Assembly (NCBI GenBank): GCA_037447655.1
Contig: JBBHKE010001991.1
Span: forward strand, 1 to 64,000
DNA from: Zygnema cylindricum
Lineage: Eukaryota; Streptophyta; Zygnematophyceae; Zygnematales; Zygnemataceae
Length of the DNA: 64,000 bases
Reading direction: 5' to 3'
The position numbers were made by a program, and so were the translations under genes. The notes beneath the pieces were generated by a model that saw nothing but the letters and a program-made list of their open reading frames with translations, did not search any database and had not been told where the DNA came from. This document shows positions 16,709 to 28,489 of this stretch, piece after piece; position 1 is the first letter of the stretch; each line of letters begins with the position of its first letter.

Positions 16709-17261
16709 CATAGTTCAAAAGTAGGCGTTTTTCTGGTAGGCCTTTGGTAGGCGCACAAAACTTGGCACAAAACTCGCGTAGAGTAAGCATATTGTATGTG
16801 TGTGCTTTGTGCACACTCCTGTACGAACGTACGAATCTGACGTATCACCATAGTACAGCGCACGCCGCCGGACGAAATTTTTTAGCGAACTGACACGGCC
16901 TAGGATGACATTCCGCGGGAAAAAATACCCAGAAAAAAAAAAAACGCGGACGTAAGTCCTATCGTAAGTTGTGCTATGGGCTTTTCATGTAATCTTCTTA
17001 GATCGCTACTTTGATCAGCAACCGTCCGATCGTCCAAATCTGACGGTTTAAATAAAAAACACCTCAAAACTCACGGAAAAATAAAAATTTGTCCGAATGT
17101 TTTTCAAAATTTAGACATGACGTTTAATTCTCTATCGATCGATGTGCAACTCAACCCTGTTACTGTTATTTCATTACACCAATAATATGGAACTTAAGTA
17201 TTGTATGTTTTATCTAATAGGCATATTGTATAAGCCTACTTTCACCTACTTTTGAACTATG
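16709..17261. mobile_element. hAT-like MITE (553 bp), left arm only
   Basis: Terminal inverted repeats begin CATAGTTCAAAAGTAGG and end with the reverse complement. An exact 8-bp direct repeat ATGTATTT flanks it (16701-16708, 17262-17269). The right arm near 47755 has a single ATGTATTT and no element. The 8-bp duplication suggests the hAT superfamily. No transposase is present. Confidence 0.87.
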
Positions 17262-17367
17262 ATGTATTTACAAAAAAATAAACTGCATGGTCGAAAAAAT
17301 CATTGGTTTTAGGAAAAAACGGGGGAAAAAACCCTCTTAACGTTTTTTTGTCAACTAACGCTTTTTG

Positions 17368-18908
17368 TACTGTTGGGTATCAAGTAAACTCATATCGCGA
17401 TAATTTTGATATTCGATATATCGAATATTGATCGAGCAGAATCCTCAATATATCGTACCGGGACCAACATAAATTATCGCGATATATATTATTTTTTAAA
17501 TTTAATATTTTATAATTTTATATAATATGTTATTTTAGCGAAAAAGACAAATTGTCTGATACGCCACGTACGACGTGATTTTCATTCCATGAATTAAAGG
17601 TAGACACCGCAAAATGTAACCGAAAATAAAGTACTAATTCTGTAATTCGTATAATTACTTATTTGGGGTATGGTTACATCAGGAAGTCTCTCTAATAGTA
17701 CGGACAACAAATTTTTTGTATTAGGGTGGACTTCCATTAGGCGTCTCAATAATTGTATGAATTTTTTTACTGAAGGGCGTGCCTTCCATTAGGTCGCGAT
17801 AGTAAACCACTTTTTATTTGCGTGGCTCATTCTGGTTGGTAACACGTAGGTTAATATTAGATGCTTCAAATCTTGAAAGAATCTTAAAATGCAAAGTTTG
17901 AACGCAATACCTGTTCAAGCAGAGGTAATACCTGAACCAGCGGAGGAAATATCTGTACCACCGAAGGTAATTAATGACTGGTACAGAGGGCATTAAATGT
18001 ACTACCCAAAATTTCAAAACGCAACGACAAAAAGGCGGCGACAAAATTTGATGGTGGGAGCGTGATGGATAAATTCGGCATATTCGCAGCCACCCTGGCG
18101 GAAGGCACATGGCCCTTGCGACGTGTACGCACATACGCGCGCGCTTATCGTGGATCTTTTTTTCCTTTTTCACGTGGCCTATTTTTGCACGTTCAGTCTT
18201 CGAGAATTGTCCTCCTTGTGCACGGTCCTAACAAACTGTAGGGTTAGTGACGTGGCGTCTGGGATAAAAAGTGTAATTGCATCTGACAGTCCGAATTTAC
18301 GCCTACCACCTTGGAAAATTTTCTGTAATGATATTTTCCTTGAAAAAAAAAAACTTATGTACCGCCCTGTACGAAATGGTACTGCGTCAGTAAAAAACCC
18401 CACTTTTTCGCTAATGGAAAGCCACTCTTACAGAGGCCTCGGTTAGATCGCGTATTGTCTGAAAACAAGTTTGTACATACGTGTTTTGCTTTGAGTGGTT
18501 CCTTGTATGGTGACGATCAAATCTCTAAAATCGTCAAAGATTTAAAAACCGACCATTTTCGTATGGAAATCCGTACTTCAAACGTGTACTTCGCAAGTGT
18601 ACCGCGTTAATGTACCTCAGATATCTCCTTCACTCTGCTGACTTTCAAGAAAAAACCGTATTTCTTTTTGGCAAAGATTTTACGGTCACCTTGTCCGAAG
18701 GCATGTGAGTTTGGAGACCTGTGAAATTTTTTATTTTTTTTTATTTTTAAAAGCCTCGATATATCGTCAATACAATATATCGGCGATGTATCGGCAATAT
18801 ATCGCGATATTTTGATTTTCGATATATCAAAGCGATATATCGATTATCGGGTTCCCGATATTCGATATATATCGAATATCGGCAAAAGGTCCTCGATACC
18901 CAACACTA
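17368..18908. mobile_element. hAT-like element, left arm only, with nested insertions
   Basis: It starts TACTGTTGGGTATC and ends GATACCCAACACTA, the same termini as the 7832-8276 MITE, and shares its ATCGATATATCG-rich subterminal DNA. The left flank GCTTTTTG (17360-17367) corresponds to GCATTTTC (19428-19435) beyond a second element inserted into the terminal TA. The right arm has an unbroken gctttttgagagaaaat site near 47650. A Harbinger-like MITE (17724-18427) sits inside. Confidence 0.8.
17724..18427 (+). mobile_element. PIF/Harbinger-like MITE, family C, nested in the hAT-like element
   Basis: Flanked by TTA on both sides (17721-17723 and 18428-18430). It begins GGGTGGACTTCCATTAG and ends with a degraded complement. 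It is closely related to 45507-46228 in the right arm, which sits at a different place, so these are independent insertions. Near 17915-17970 it holds imperfect short repeats of the type gtaccagcggaggaaatat. Confidence 0.78.
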
Positions 18909-19425
18909 CACCGCCAATCGCTATTAGCGTAGAAGTTTCTTTAGCGTATACGAATAATTAGCGTGGTTTACTCTAATTAAGAATTTGAAAATTTTGAAAA
19001 AAAACATACATTTTAATTGTTTACTAATGATAATTTGGGTCTTTGAAAAAAAAAATGTCGGTCGCAAACATGCTTACACTAATATAGGTACTTGTATAAA
19101 ATCTGACAAATCGTACGTTCACAGAGTCGAAACGTGGTTGTTGGATGAATATGTCTTGGCGGATGTTTGGATTTAATTTCATCCCTTTTAGAGCATATTC
19201 ATCGTCCAGCGGTTACTATAACTCATAAATTAAACTTTTCACGAGGTGTTTGTATGATGCGACGCTTAAAATTTTTAAAAACTACGCTTCTTTCGTTTTG
19301 TACGATTATTGAAAATATCCCTAAATGGCGTACAGAAAAAATAGAATAAGCTACGCTATTGGAGAATAAAAAAAAATTAAAACGGACGGAATTAGCGTAC
19401 ACTACGCTAATTGCGATTGGCGGTG
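18909..19425. mobile_element. CACCG-family MITE inserted in the terminal TA of the hAT-like element
   Basis: Termini are CACCGCCAATCGCTATTA and its complement, flanked by TA (18907-18908, 19426-19427). The first TA is the last two bases of the hAT-like element. TA target duplication suggests a Tc1/mariner-like mobiliser. Open frames inside are not conserved. 517 bp. Confidence 0.82.
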
Positions 19426-19778
19426 TAGCATTTTCAGAGAAAATATGGCACGCGAAGATTTTTCTTTCAAACATCTCTTTTTTTATTTTTCTAGTTTTTT
19501 TTTTCACTTTTTTTTTCACTCCGTACAGTATTTCACTCCGTTTAATACTATACTTTGTTAAGTTTGAATATTTCGTATGTCAAAATGACATACGATAAAA
19601 AGTATTTCCCTAAATTTCTGTTAAAATTTCAATATATTTTACATTACACGTCGATTCCACGTGGATATTTTTTACGCGTCCCTCAGCTTGTCTGACCCAA
19701 TCGTTAGACATCCGGACAAGACAAACAACGGGAGACGTCGCACACTTGTGCGAAACTTGTCGCGAGGCGAATACTGTA

Positions 19779-19990
19779 CATCGCCAATCGTTATTAGCGT
19801 TGTGTAAGCTAATTCCGTCCCGCTTTTTTTTATATTCTCAAATAGAATTATCCACACTATTTCAAAAAACCCTAATTCCTAATTAGAATAGACGATTTCT
19901 TCGAAATTTTTCAAATTCCCAATTAGCGTAAAACACGCTAATTATTCGTATACGCTAAAAAAACTTACGCGCTAATAACGATTGGCGGTG
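19779..19990. mobile_element. CACCG-family MITE (212 bp), left arm only
   Basis: Flanked by TA at 19777-19778 and 19991-19992, with termini CATCGCCAATCG and CGATTGGCGGTG. The right-arm site (about 47300-47315) has the same flanks around a single TA, which is a clean empty site. Confidence 0.87.
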
Positions 19991-20751
19991 TAGCGAATAA
20001 ATATTATTTTTGGTTATTTTTGGTTTGGCGTCACTTACATAGGCGTCACAACATCATTTATGCTCCAAAACTGAAAGACCGCCCGTTACATGTCACATCT
20101 GTCAGAGACAGCGATACGCTCTCATACAAAGACCTACTGTACGGTCATGGACGAACGGTCTGGATACGAATGTAGATCGGTTCATCATTGGCTGCGTCGG
20201 TCCAGTCACAGCTTCCTATTTACTTTGGAGGAGTGCAGGATGTGTCCAGGTGTACCGGGAATCCCGGAGTGGTGCCCAGTTCACTTCTGTACGGACACGA
20301 TTTCGTAGCCACGTAGCGTCCTTACGGTCCAGCCAGGTGCCGACAATGTAACGGCTATTATTCTAATTTCCAGTAAGGTACTGTACGGCACTGTACCGAA
20401 GTGTCGTTTGTTAGGAGATTATGAAGATGTGACCTTTTGAACGGACGACCTTTCCGTTCATGTAGCCTGAATTTTTTCTGGTTTCACGTTGCAGGTTTGC
20501 TTGTCGTATGGGGGCTGGACCTGTACTTCCGTGACCTGGCAACCGTTTGTTACTCTTGTACACGTAGCCCTATTTTTTGCAGGATGGTTTCTTGTGCGAA
20601 CTTTTAATTTGTACGGTTGTCTGACAGTCGTACTGTTGTACACGTAGCACTATGGTTACCGCTACCGGGTTTTCTTGGATTATTTAAATTTGAAGTTTCG
20701 TAAAGCCCGATAGAACCGTTCGTCCACGTAGCCCAAAATTTTTTGGGACTA

Positions 20752-20942
20752 CACCGTGAATCGCTATTAGCGTCAATGACTCTAATTGCGGTACCTCGTT
20801 TTTTTACCCAAATTCTCAAATAGAATTAATAAAAACCCTTTAAAAAATAAATTAGAGTAGATGATTTCCCTCAAAACCCCCAAATTTCCAAATAGCGTAA
20901 ATAACGCTAGTTGTTTCATTACGCTAATAGCGATTCACGGTG
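20752..20942. mobile_element. CACCG-family MITE (191 bp), left arm only
   Basis: Begins CACCGTGAATCGCTATTA and ends with the complement, flanked by TA. The right arm lacks it but carries about 20 bases of other sequence at the site (near 44712), so a small deletion accompanied or followed insertion. Confidence 0.8.
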
Positions 20943-21035
20943 TACCTGCGGGCTAGTCTGTACTCTGTACCCGTAGTGAACTGGCGGCGGTTTGTACGAT
21001 GTACATATAGCCGCTAGTTTTTCCCCGAGGTCTTA

Positions 21036-21796
21036 GGGTGCGTCTCCATGTGCCAAAGTAAGGGTTTTTTCTGTCGTTTTCCTGTAAAACTTAGAGCCGT
21101 ACCGCGTAAGTTTCAACCGTACAAAAAAATAACAAAAAGGAGAAGTACATTTTGCGTCATCATCGAATTTAGGATGTACTACATGTTGTCGTCTTGTGTT
21201 CTTCGACCCACAGCCACGCCAAAAAACGTCATCTTCAAACTTTTCTTTAAAAAACAGGGATGATGTGTTTTAAAACAAATTACTTTCGAAAAACATATAG
21301 GAACACGTATTAGCATGTGTAAAAAAAATTACAAAAATTTCAAACGAATTCAATTGACGGCGAAAGGTACACGACATCGTTATATTTTTTCCGTTTGCGT
21401 TCAGGTACGACGAATCAAAGTACACAATTTGTTAAGTTTTGTCCGTTTGCGCCAGGTACGGATTTTATTTTGCCAGGGGTCTCAAGATTTTGATGCCATT
21501 TCACATCGAGCAAAATGCATCTTCTTCAACCGTGAAACGACACAGGCTCGAAGGCTGTACATCTACAATGTCATGAAAACTCATGCGACGTCACAAGCAG
21601 TTACAAAAAATAGCATGCGTCATCACAGATTGTAGACATTGACAGCCGTCACATGCATCGTCAACGTATACAATCGTCACACCCTTAAGTAACTATGTCG
21701 TTGTTACACATAAGGACACTTGAAATCTGGGTCCGCCGGATGTGCGCTAAAAAACAAAGTAATTTCGCTAAGTTTCAAGTATATGGAGACGCACCC
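21036..21796 (+). mobile_element. PIF/Harbinger-like element, family A, shared by both arms
   Basis: Perfect 14-bp inverted termini GGGTGCGTCTCCAT, with TTA direct repeats on each side (21033-21035, 21797-21799). TTA duplication with GGG-start termini fits PIF/Harbinger. Presence at the mirror place in the right arm (43854-44605) shows it predates the duplication. Open frames near 21048-21263 and 21315-21635 recur in the other copies, but no transposase or Myb-like motif is visible. Confidence 0.8.
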
Positions 21797-22244
21797 TTAT
21801 ATAAAATCTTTCCGTTCTTGTACGGCGATTTGGCAGTCTTTACAAGTGTGTCCACGACGCTAACAATTACGGTTTGGATTACTGTTTTTTACTTTTTTTT
21901 GTATGGCGGACGACCGATTTGATTGTATACATAGCCTCCGATTTTGCGGTTGGGTCCTCTGTGCGAAACCCACCATGGTAACGGATGACGCATGGAAAAG
22001 CCCTCGGGTTTCTCAATAACGTGACATATTCTCGTGCCCTCTTGGTGCCGATTTTTGATTTGTCGTTTTGGGACAAAGCGTCAACCTGTGTGTTGGATTT
22101 AAATGGTACCCGCGTGTAAAAGGTTAAAGCCTATCGTCTAGTCGTATAAATCTTCTTTAACAAATGGTTTTGATACAATCCACATTTCATATGGTGTCTT
22201 TCCTTTAGTTAACGTGTTATTATCCTATTTTTGATGTATACTTG

Positions 22245-23375
22245 GGGTAAGGCCCCATGTAGTTGTAACTTAGCGAACTTACTTTGTATCCTAGAGAAGA
22301 TTCTCCGTACACTGTTTTTGAGTGTCCCAATTGTGTAACAACGAAATTGTTTTTTAGGTTTCAACTCTATGTGGCTAAGTATGGGTTTTTTTTTGTCGTT
22401 TTCCTTTAAAACTTAGCGCCGTACTGCTAAAGTTGCGACCGTACGAATAAATCACAAATTTATAGAGTACAATTTGCGTCACCCCCGAACTTAGGATTTA
22501 CGAAAATTTGTCGTCTTTCATTTTTTGAACCCACTGTCACATCTTCAAACTTATCATAAAAAACATCGGCAATGTGTTTTAAATATAGTAGAACCCTTTT
22601 CACAAATAAGATAACGTATTCTCACGTGTGAAAAGTTTCAAAAAATTTTGACGACAGAAAAAATTACAGGGCTGAATCTTGCAACTTTTCGCGACGTTTC
22701 ACGCACGGGAAGTGGGTCCACATCACCCCCGCCTCCCGCTTTCTCTGCGCGATCGTATGTTTAGGGTTTTTTATTCGTTTTTGTTTTTTTTATATTAAAA
22801 AACAAAAAATAAATGACCCTAAACATATAAACCCTATTTAAGATACCGAATTACGATCTCTGTTTTGGAGTGCGGGACGGGTCCCGCGAGGTGCTGAAGG
22901 CCCCGCAAATGTATGAAGGCTTGCTCGATACCCATATTGTTTGTTTTTGTCCGCATGCACCTTTTACGGTTTTTTTTTTAAGGGGTCTCGATGGTGAAGT
23001 GTCATTTCACGTAAAGGTGAAAAATTTGCGAAGTCATGGCGGCCGGACAGAAGAGGTTTACGCAAAGACATCTTGTACAGCAACGACTGCAAGGCTATAC
23101 GTCTAGGATGTCACGCAATGACATGCGACAAACCAAATCGTTTCAAAAATTACGATGTGTCTTGCGACGCTTCACAAAGTTTCAAAAAATACGCTGCGGC
23201 AAGACAGATTGTATTCGTTGACAGCCGTCACGGGCATTGTCGACGTATACAATCGTCACAAAGTTAAGTAACAATTTCGAGTAAACACATAGAGACACCT
23301 GAAATCCGGGTCCGCCGGATCAGCGCTAAAAAACAACGTAAGTTCGCTAAGTTACAAGTACATGGGGCCGTGCCC
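22245..23375 (+). mobile_element. PIF/Harbinger-like element, family B, shared by both arms
   Basis: About 38 bp of imperfect terminal inverted repeat containing CTTAGCGAACTTAC, preceded by TTG and followed by TTA. The subterminal DNA resembles family A. An internal AT hairpin with ccctaaa arms lies near 22757-22830. The mirror copy is 42241-43357. No transposase domain was recognised. Confidence 0.72.
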
Positions 23376-24781
23376 TTAAAGTTGTGAAGATTGTATGAGT
23401 CGACAATGCCCGTAACGGCTGTTGACGTCTACAATTTGTCTTCACGCACCTTATTTTTTGAAACTTTCGGGAGCGTCACAAGACACATCGTATTTTTGAA
23501 ACCCTTTAAACCAGCAATTCCTATCCAAATTATCCTAAGCTCTACTTGCATTTTTACAAAGTACGTATTACAACGTTTTTGTGCATTAGAGGCCACTCGT
23601 CTCTTTTAAAACCCATTGGATCTACATTGGATTGGACATTCTGAATGGCTTTGGTAGCACCTGTCATCATCATTGTATCACTCGGAGGTTGAAATTTTGC
23701 ATCATGTGAAAAGATAAAATTTTGCATCATGTGAAAAGATAAAACAATTGTAGTAAAAAAAACATGAAGGAATGAAAAAATAACTAAACAAGAGACTAAT
23801 GTGTACATGGACATGCTGGTGCTTAAGGCAGCAAAAGCTTCCGAAATACACATTGAAGTAGTACTCTATAAATCAGCAGTACCTTTTGTAGCTAGTGTAT
23901 ACGATACTATAAGAGAATATATAACAAAATGAGAAAAATACCTATTTAAGTTATGTCATCTACAGTCATAACTTGTTCATTTACATTTTTTAACCTGTAG
24001 CTCTGATATTTTTTAACATAGCTTTATTACTAGCCTAATATAAAAAGACAAACACAAAAAAACACAAACCAACTCAGTATAACTAAGTCAAAAGTGAAAG
24101 CAAACCAAGAATTATAATTTTTGCGCCTCCAAAAGATGCCTACAAAATGTTTGCCGAAAAAAATATAAACATATTATATTTTCACATGATTCGACCACTG
24201 CACATATCTGAAATGCTAACCTGGACAATGTATACCTGTACGGAGTTAAAGTCGCATTCCAAGGAACAACTCCACATCGCTGTTCTTCTGAGAATGTCAA
24301 ATGAGGTCAATTATAGTTGACATTGAAACCAATACAACGAACGAAGAAATGTTGATCCAATTTTTGGTGGAAGTTCAGCGTGAGTAACACCCTAAATGCT
24401 GCGGTAAATTATGTAATTATTTTTCTTTCCCAAGTTACCGACAGAATTACGCAAAAAAAAGAACAAGTTACCAACAAAATCAAAATTTGCAATTCGGTCA
24501 TTTCAACAATTCAAAATTTTGCTGTAGTTTAATATCTTGTAAAGTAAGAGGAGTCTTTCAACACTTTAAGCCTGTTTAAGAAAACATTTTCGTACATAGA
24601 AAAGAAAAAGAAACCCATCTTCCGGTGTTTAACCATAATGTCTATATCAATCGACAATCCATTCGGACAAAACCACGATGCTGGTTATTGAAACTGCAGA
24701 ATTCCTACAAAGTGTAGTCATAACATAATCACGCTGCAAGTTATGAAGATTGCAGAATCCCTTTAAACATAATTGTGGCTA
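23376..24781. other. 3' flank of the left lectin copy, no certain gene
   Basis: About 465 bp (roughly 23382-23846) is absent from the right arm. It includes fragments resembling family B interior DNA and a 25-bp tandem duplication near 23696-23745. The minus frame 23554-23853 has a hydrophobic stretch but no counterpart in the right arm. The rest (23850-24781) mirrors 41303-42230. A frame containing FSEEQRCGVVPWNATLTP (minus, near 24240-24300) is not kept in frame in the other arm, so I do not call an exon. Confidence 0.4.
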
Positions 24782-25605
24782 CTAACCAGACCAGTAACTT
24801 GCGAAACTCCATTGTCGAACCTCGTGGTTATCTTTGTTTGAATTTGTTGCCGCCGTGAAACCGAGATACGCGGACGTTACGTGACCACACGTGCTGCATT
24901 GCGTCGGTCGTAAAAGATCGCAAAGTGATTTTTTATATATAATCAAAGGTTGATTAGGTTTGTTAGATGATGTGGTGATGTAAACCTTCCACGTGTTCGA
25001 TGTATCGTTATAATCAATCCACGATTTTATCGTTTTGTTGACTTTGTTAAGAAATGGAGTTGCAGTTGCAGAAATTGAAGTCAAACTGAAGTTTTCACGA
25101 AACCCAACATTACGCTGAAGAAGTTCCCCATTATTCGAAAAAGTGTCAAAGGCTATAGCCACACTACCTACAGTAGGCGTTCCACCATAAGTATATCCAA
25201 GAGTCTGCCCGTTTCCCTTCCCAAAATCTTCCAAGTTTGCGTTAGATGCGAGAAGAAAAAAGGCCAATCCGTCTCCTATTGTGGTACCATCACTGCGTAT
25301 TCGAAAACTGAACCATGTTGCAAAGGAAGCCCCTTCACATTGGTTCGAAGCATTAGTTCGTAAGAGTTGAATTGGAGAAAAATGTAATGCTTGTCCATGT
25401 TGCATTGCAATTGGCGATGTGAGACGCAACCATGGAGACCATATTTTTGCATCATTCAAGAATATTATCGACGCCCTTTTTTCGAATGATATATAGGTGA
25501 AATTGGTCGGCGTTTTAGTTTCCACTTTTGGAGGTGGGGAAGCCACCAGAGGGGGTGGAGGGTTAGATCGAGGTGGTGGAGGTTTAGATTGAGGTGGTGG
25601 AGTCC
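24782..25605 (-). CDS. L-type (legume-like) lectin domain exon, left copy
   Basis: Encodes a proline-rich lead (PPPQSKPPPPRSNPPPP) followed by about 240 residues with the legume-lectin pattern: FATWFSFRI, GDGLAFFLL, VAIAFDTFSNNG, IDYND, AYLGFTAATNS, HEVRQWSFASYW. Legume lectins bind carbohydrate with Mn/Ca held by an E-x-D-x-F-x-N cluster. Here the first acid is alanine (AFDTFSN), while the Asp and Asn are kept. The acceptor is at 25606-25607. The frame ends at TAG right after YWSG, inside a possible GTTAGT donor, so it may be the last exon. Length is exactly equal to the right copy, with about seven residue differences. Confidence 0.85.
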
Positions 25606-25723
25606 CTGTTAAGGCAGCAAACATTTTAGCTTGTTAAGTCAAAAATGCTGGAGCTTTGTTAAATATATTTGAAATGGAAATATTATCTGAAGCATCTTTA
25701 AGCTAAAACCAAAATAATGCCAT

Positions 25724-26155
25724 TCAAAATGTCTTTCCTTTTGGAGGTGGAGAAGCCACTAGAAGTGATGGCGACTTGGGTGGAGGTGGTGGAATTCCTA
25801 TTGAGACAAAAAACGTTTTTACTTTTTAAGTAAAAAAAAATGAATTTTTATTAAATATCTTTAAGAATGAAAGCAACTTCTAGAAAAAACAAAACAATGC
25901 CATTAAAAAAGTCTTTCCTTTTGGAGGTGGTGAAGCCACTGGAGGTGGTGGCGTTATCGGTTGAGGTGGTGGAATTCCTGTTGAGACAACACAGTTTCAC
26001 TTTTTAAGTCAAAAAAATTGAATTTTTATTAAGAATATCTTTAAGAATGGAAGCAACTTAAAAAAAAAACCAAAACGATGACATTCAAAAAGTCTTTCCT
26101 TTTAGAGGTGGAGAAGCCACTGAAGGTGGCGTTATAAGTTGAGGTGGTGGAATTC
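25724..26155 (-). repeat. Three tandem proline-rich exon duplicates (left arm)
   Basis: Units at 25724-25797, 25880-25977 and 26085-26155 each have a 3' splice acceptor, a proline-rich frame starting GIPPP and a stop, and repeat roughly every 180 bp. They look like copies of the 5' part of the lectin exon. The right arm has four such units, and the one beginning GNPPPQPNPPPP is missing here. Confidence 0.8.
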
Positions 26156-26836
26156 CTGTTGAGACAAAAAACATTTTCACTTTTTAAGTCGACAACTTTG
26201 TAATTTAAACAAATATATTTGAGAATGAATCATCTTATAAAGCATTTTCGAGCACGAACCACATTATCTAGATCATATCATTCAAAGCCTACCCTTTGCA
26301 TAACATATCCATGGATCTGGAAAAATTCACACTCAACAGTTTGAAAACGAGGGAGAGAATGTGGAAACAAATATCAATAGATGTGAACTTGTGCAATGAA
26401 GTAATGATACAAGTTAATTGCAACCCACGAAAGATATTTAACAAGTTACTACCATTTAATAAACCAAAACGATTGAATGCAAATAGCATGTCCACACATT
26501 ATTAATACTTAGAGTTTAAGGTAGAACAAAGGGACCCTTGGTATCATTGTTATCTAAGACTTAATTGCAAGCATGTGATGAAGATCACTTTGAGTTTTTT
26601 ACACTTTTCCGGTCACTTATAGAAGATTATCAGTGCGTTTTGTTGTGTTTACGATAATTTAATCATTACCCAAAATGTCAGGAAAAAATTTGACGACTTT
26701 GTAGACGACATCTTTGAGTAGTGAGCTAATTTGATTATAAGGTAAAAGCATGTAAAAGTCTGGAATGTCAGTTATTCGTTCTACTTTCTAAAAGGAATTG
26801 TTGAGTTGTATAATAATTTGATTTTAAAGAACATAC

Positions 26837-27120
26837 CGACACAAGTGTATTTGCTGACTAAATTGTTGTGACCGGTGTAGCATGTACATGTCCGTATTGT
26901 CCCATCCGTTCCGTTGGAACAAATACCACCTCCCCCACAAGGTCCCCCGATTTGTGTCGTGTCACAAAATGCTATACAATCACTTCTATTCCGTTGATTG
27001 GTGAGAGGACATCCCGATGGGAGGGATGTGTCGAGAAGACAATTGTATTGCAACTCTTCGCATGTTGGATGTCCATTGATTTTGATGATTGGCCCTGTAA
27101 AATAGTTGTTTGCGATAGAT
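26837..27120 (-). CDS. Cys-rich exon with terminal LRR half, left copy
   Basis: A 284-nt exon with acceptor and donor identical in position to 38772-39055. It opens with the end of a leucine-rich repeat (SIANNYFTGPI) and continues with about twelve cysteines (CEELQYNC, CPLT, CIAFCDTT, GPCGGGGIC, CTCYTGH, YTCV). The spacing recalls EGF-like or other disulphide-knotted extracellular modules, but I cannot assign a family. Only one residue (TDGTI vs TDGTT) separates it from the right copy. Confidence 0.75.
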
Positions 27121-27736
27121 CTACAAAAATGAAAAGAAAACACTAAGAGAGTTTGGGTAAGTTTGAATAAGTCCTAAGGAATACGACTAAGAAAAAAGAA
27201 AAGTATCATAGCATTGTCTAATCCCCTCATTTGAGCACAAGAGTCGATTAAATCCTTGGGCATCGATAGCTTGGTCGCATACAAGGTGGTTTCCCTTAGA
27301 AGCGACGAATTGGGCAAACTCAAACATAAAGGAAAAACACATGTGACCTGTTGGGGCGTCAAAAGATAAACTAAAATCCAAAATTTCATATAAGTGTTTG
27401 GTGTGGTATGTAAATAACAAGTGATGTTCACATGTCAAATGTCTGTTCTATGTTATCATCGTAAAGAAGTTGTTTGAGGTATAACTAACACATATTTTAG
27501 TGCATGTAAATGACAAAAGACCTATCAGTAGAAAACAGTTTCGGACTTTCTCACTTTTTGATTAGCAGATCAGCGTACTACAACCGTAAACTCTACAAAA
27601 ATCTTCAAAAGTCAAAGTCAAATTACACCATATTATTTAACGATTTACTGGCCGATACATCGATTATCATTAAGCCGCTACATATTATTAGTAAGAGGGT
27701 ACCGATACAAAACACTAGATTTTTATGTTGGCATTC

Positions 27737-27890
27737 ATAAGCTCTACAAAAATAAAGTTCCGATCCACAATATTAAAGGCATTTCAAACATAAACTTGGA
27801 GGACAACCCAATCAGGATGGAGCCTGAATAATATGAACTGCGGAACACTACCCTCAGATATGGTGCAATTACAAAACGCGAGTTGGAGTT
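27737..27890 (-). pseudogene. Non-LTR retrotransposon reverse-transcriptase fragment, left copy
   Basis: Minus-strand translation reads HPDWVVLQVYV, then a stop, then NAFNIVDRNFIF. This is the reverse-transcriptase motif block in which an Asp-Val is followed by xNAFN. Both the Asp (now Tyr) and the reading frame are lost. The mirror fragment at 38035-38182 keeps the frame. It is a relic inside an intron of the LRR-lectin copy. Confidence 0.6.
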
Positions 27891-27926
27891 GTATACAAAT
27901 GGCACGAGCCACCAAGCAGTATAATG

Positions 27927-28143
27927 CACCGTGTATCGTTATTAGTGTGAGTGATATTTTCGCCACTTAGAACATCTTTCCTCCCTACACTCCTCTGCGA
28001 TTCTTGATTGGAGACTGCCAACCGGAAGGTGAGAGTCTTAGCTTTCCATTGCAACCGTCGGATCCACAATCCGACAAATGTGTACGGAGAAAATATGTTT
28101 TTAAGTGGCAAAAAAACTATAAGACTACTAGCGATACATGGTG
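27927..28143. mobile_element. CACCG-family MITE, shared by both arms
   Basis: Termini CACCGTGTATCGTTATTA and a matching complement ending ..CATGGTG, followed by TA. The mirror copy is 37766-37981. It predates the inverted duplication. Confidence 0.75.
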
Positions 28144-28489
28144 TAATTCGCCCACGAAAATGAGGCGGATCCCACCGGGGTGACTTTTAAATACGTGCAC
28201 AGTAAAAATACATTCCTTATGTACGGTGTGATTTTAAATACGTATAAAGTAAAAATAGGTTTCGTATATACGTACAGTACGGCAAAATGTTTATACAGTA
28301 GGTACACTTTCTTAGTTAGCTCTATTAGTTTCCATCCTAGAATTGAGATAGATATAGGGAAACCGACTGAGGGAAAATCTATTTTTTTTGGAGAGTCAGC
28401 ACATAAGGAACTAAAAGTTTGACAAAGAGAAAAAAAAAGAAAAAAATATCAAAAATATTTAGTACTACCAAAACTATGGAGCTTGAAAA

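Noticed and set aside
24112-24300. Additional 3' exon of the lectin gene (FSEEQRCGVVPWNATLTP frame)
   Set aside because: The mirror region 41760-42053 does not keep the same frame, and no consistent acceptor joins it in phase to the lectin exon.
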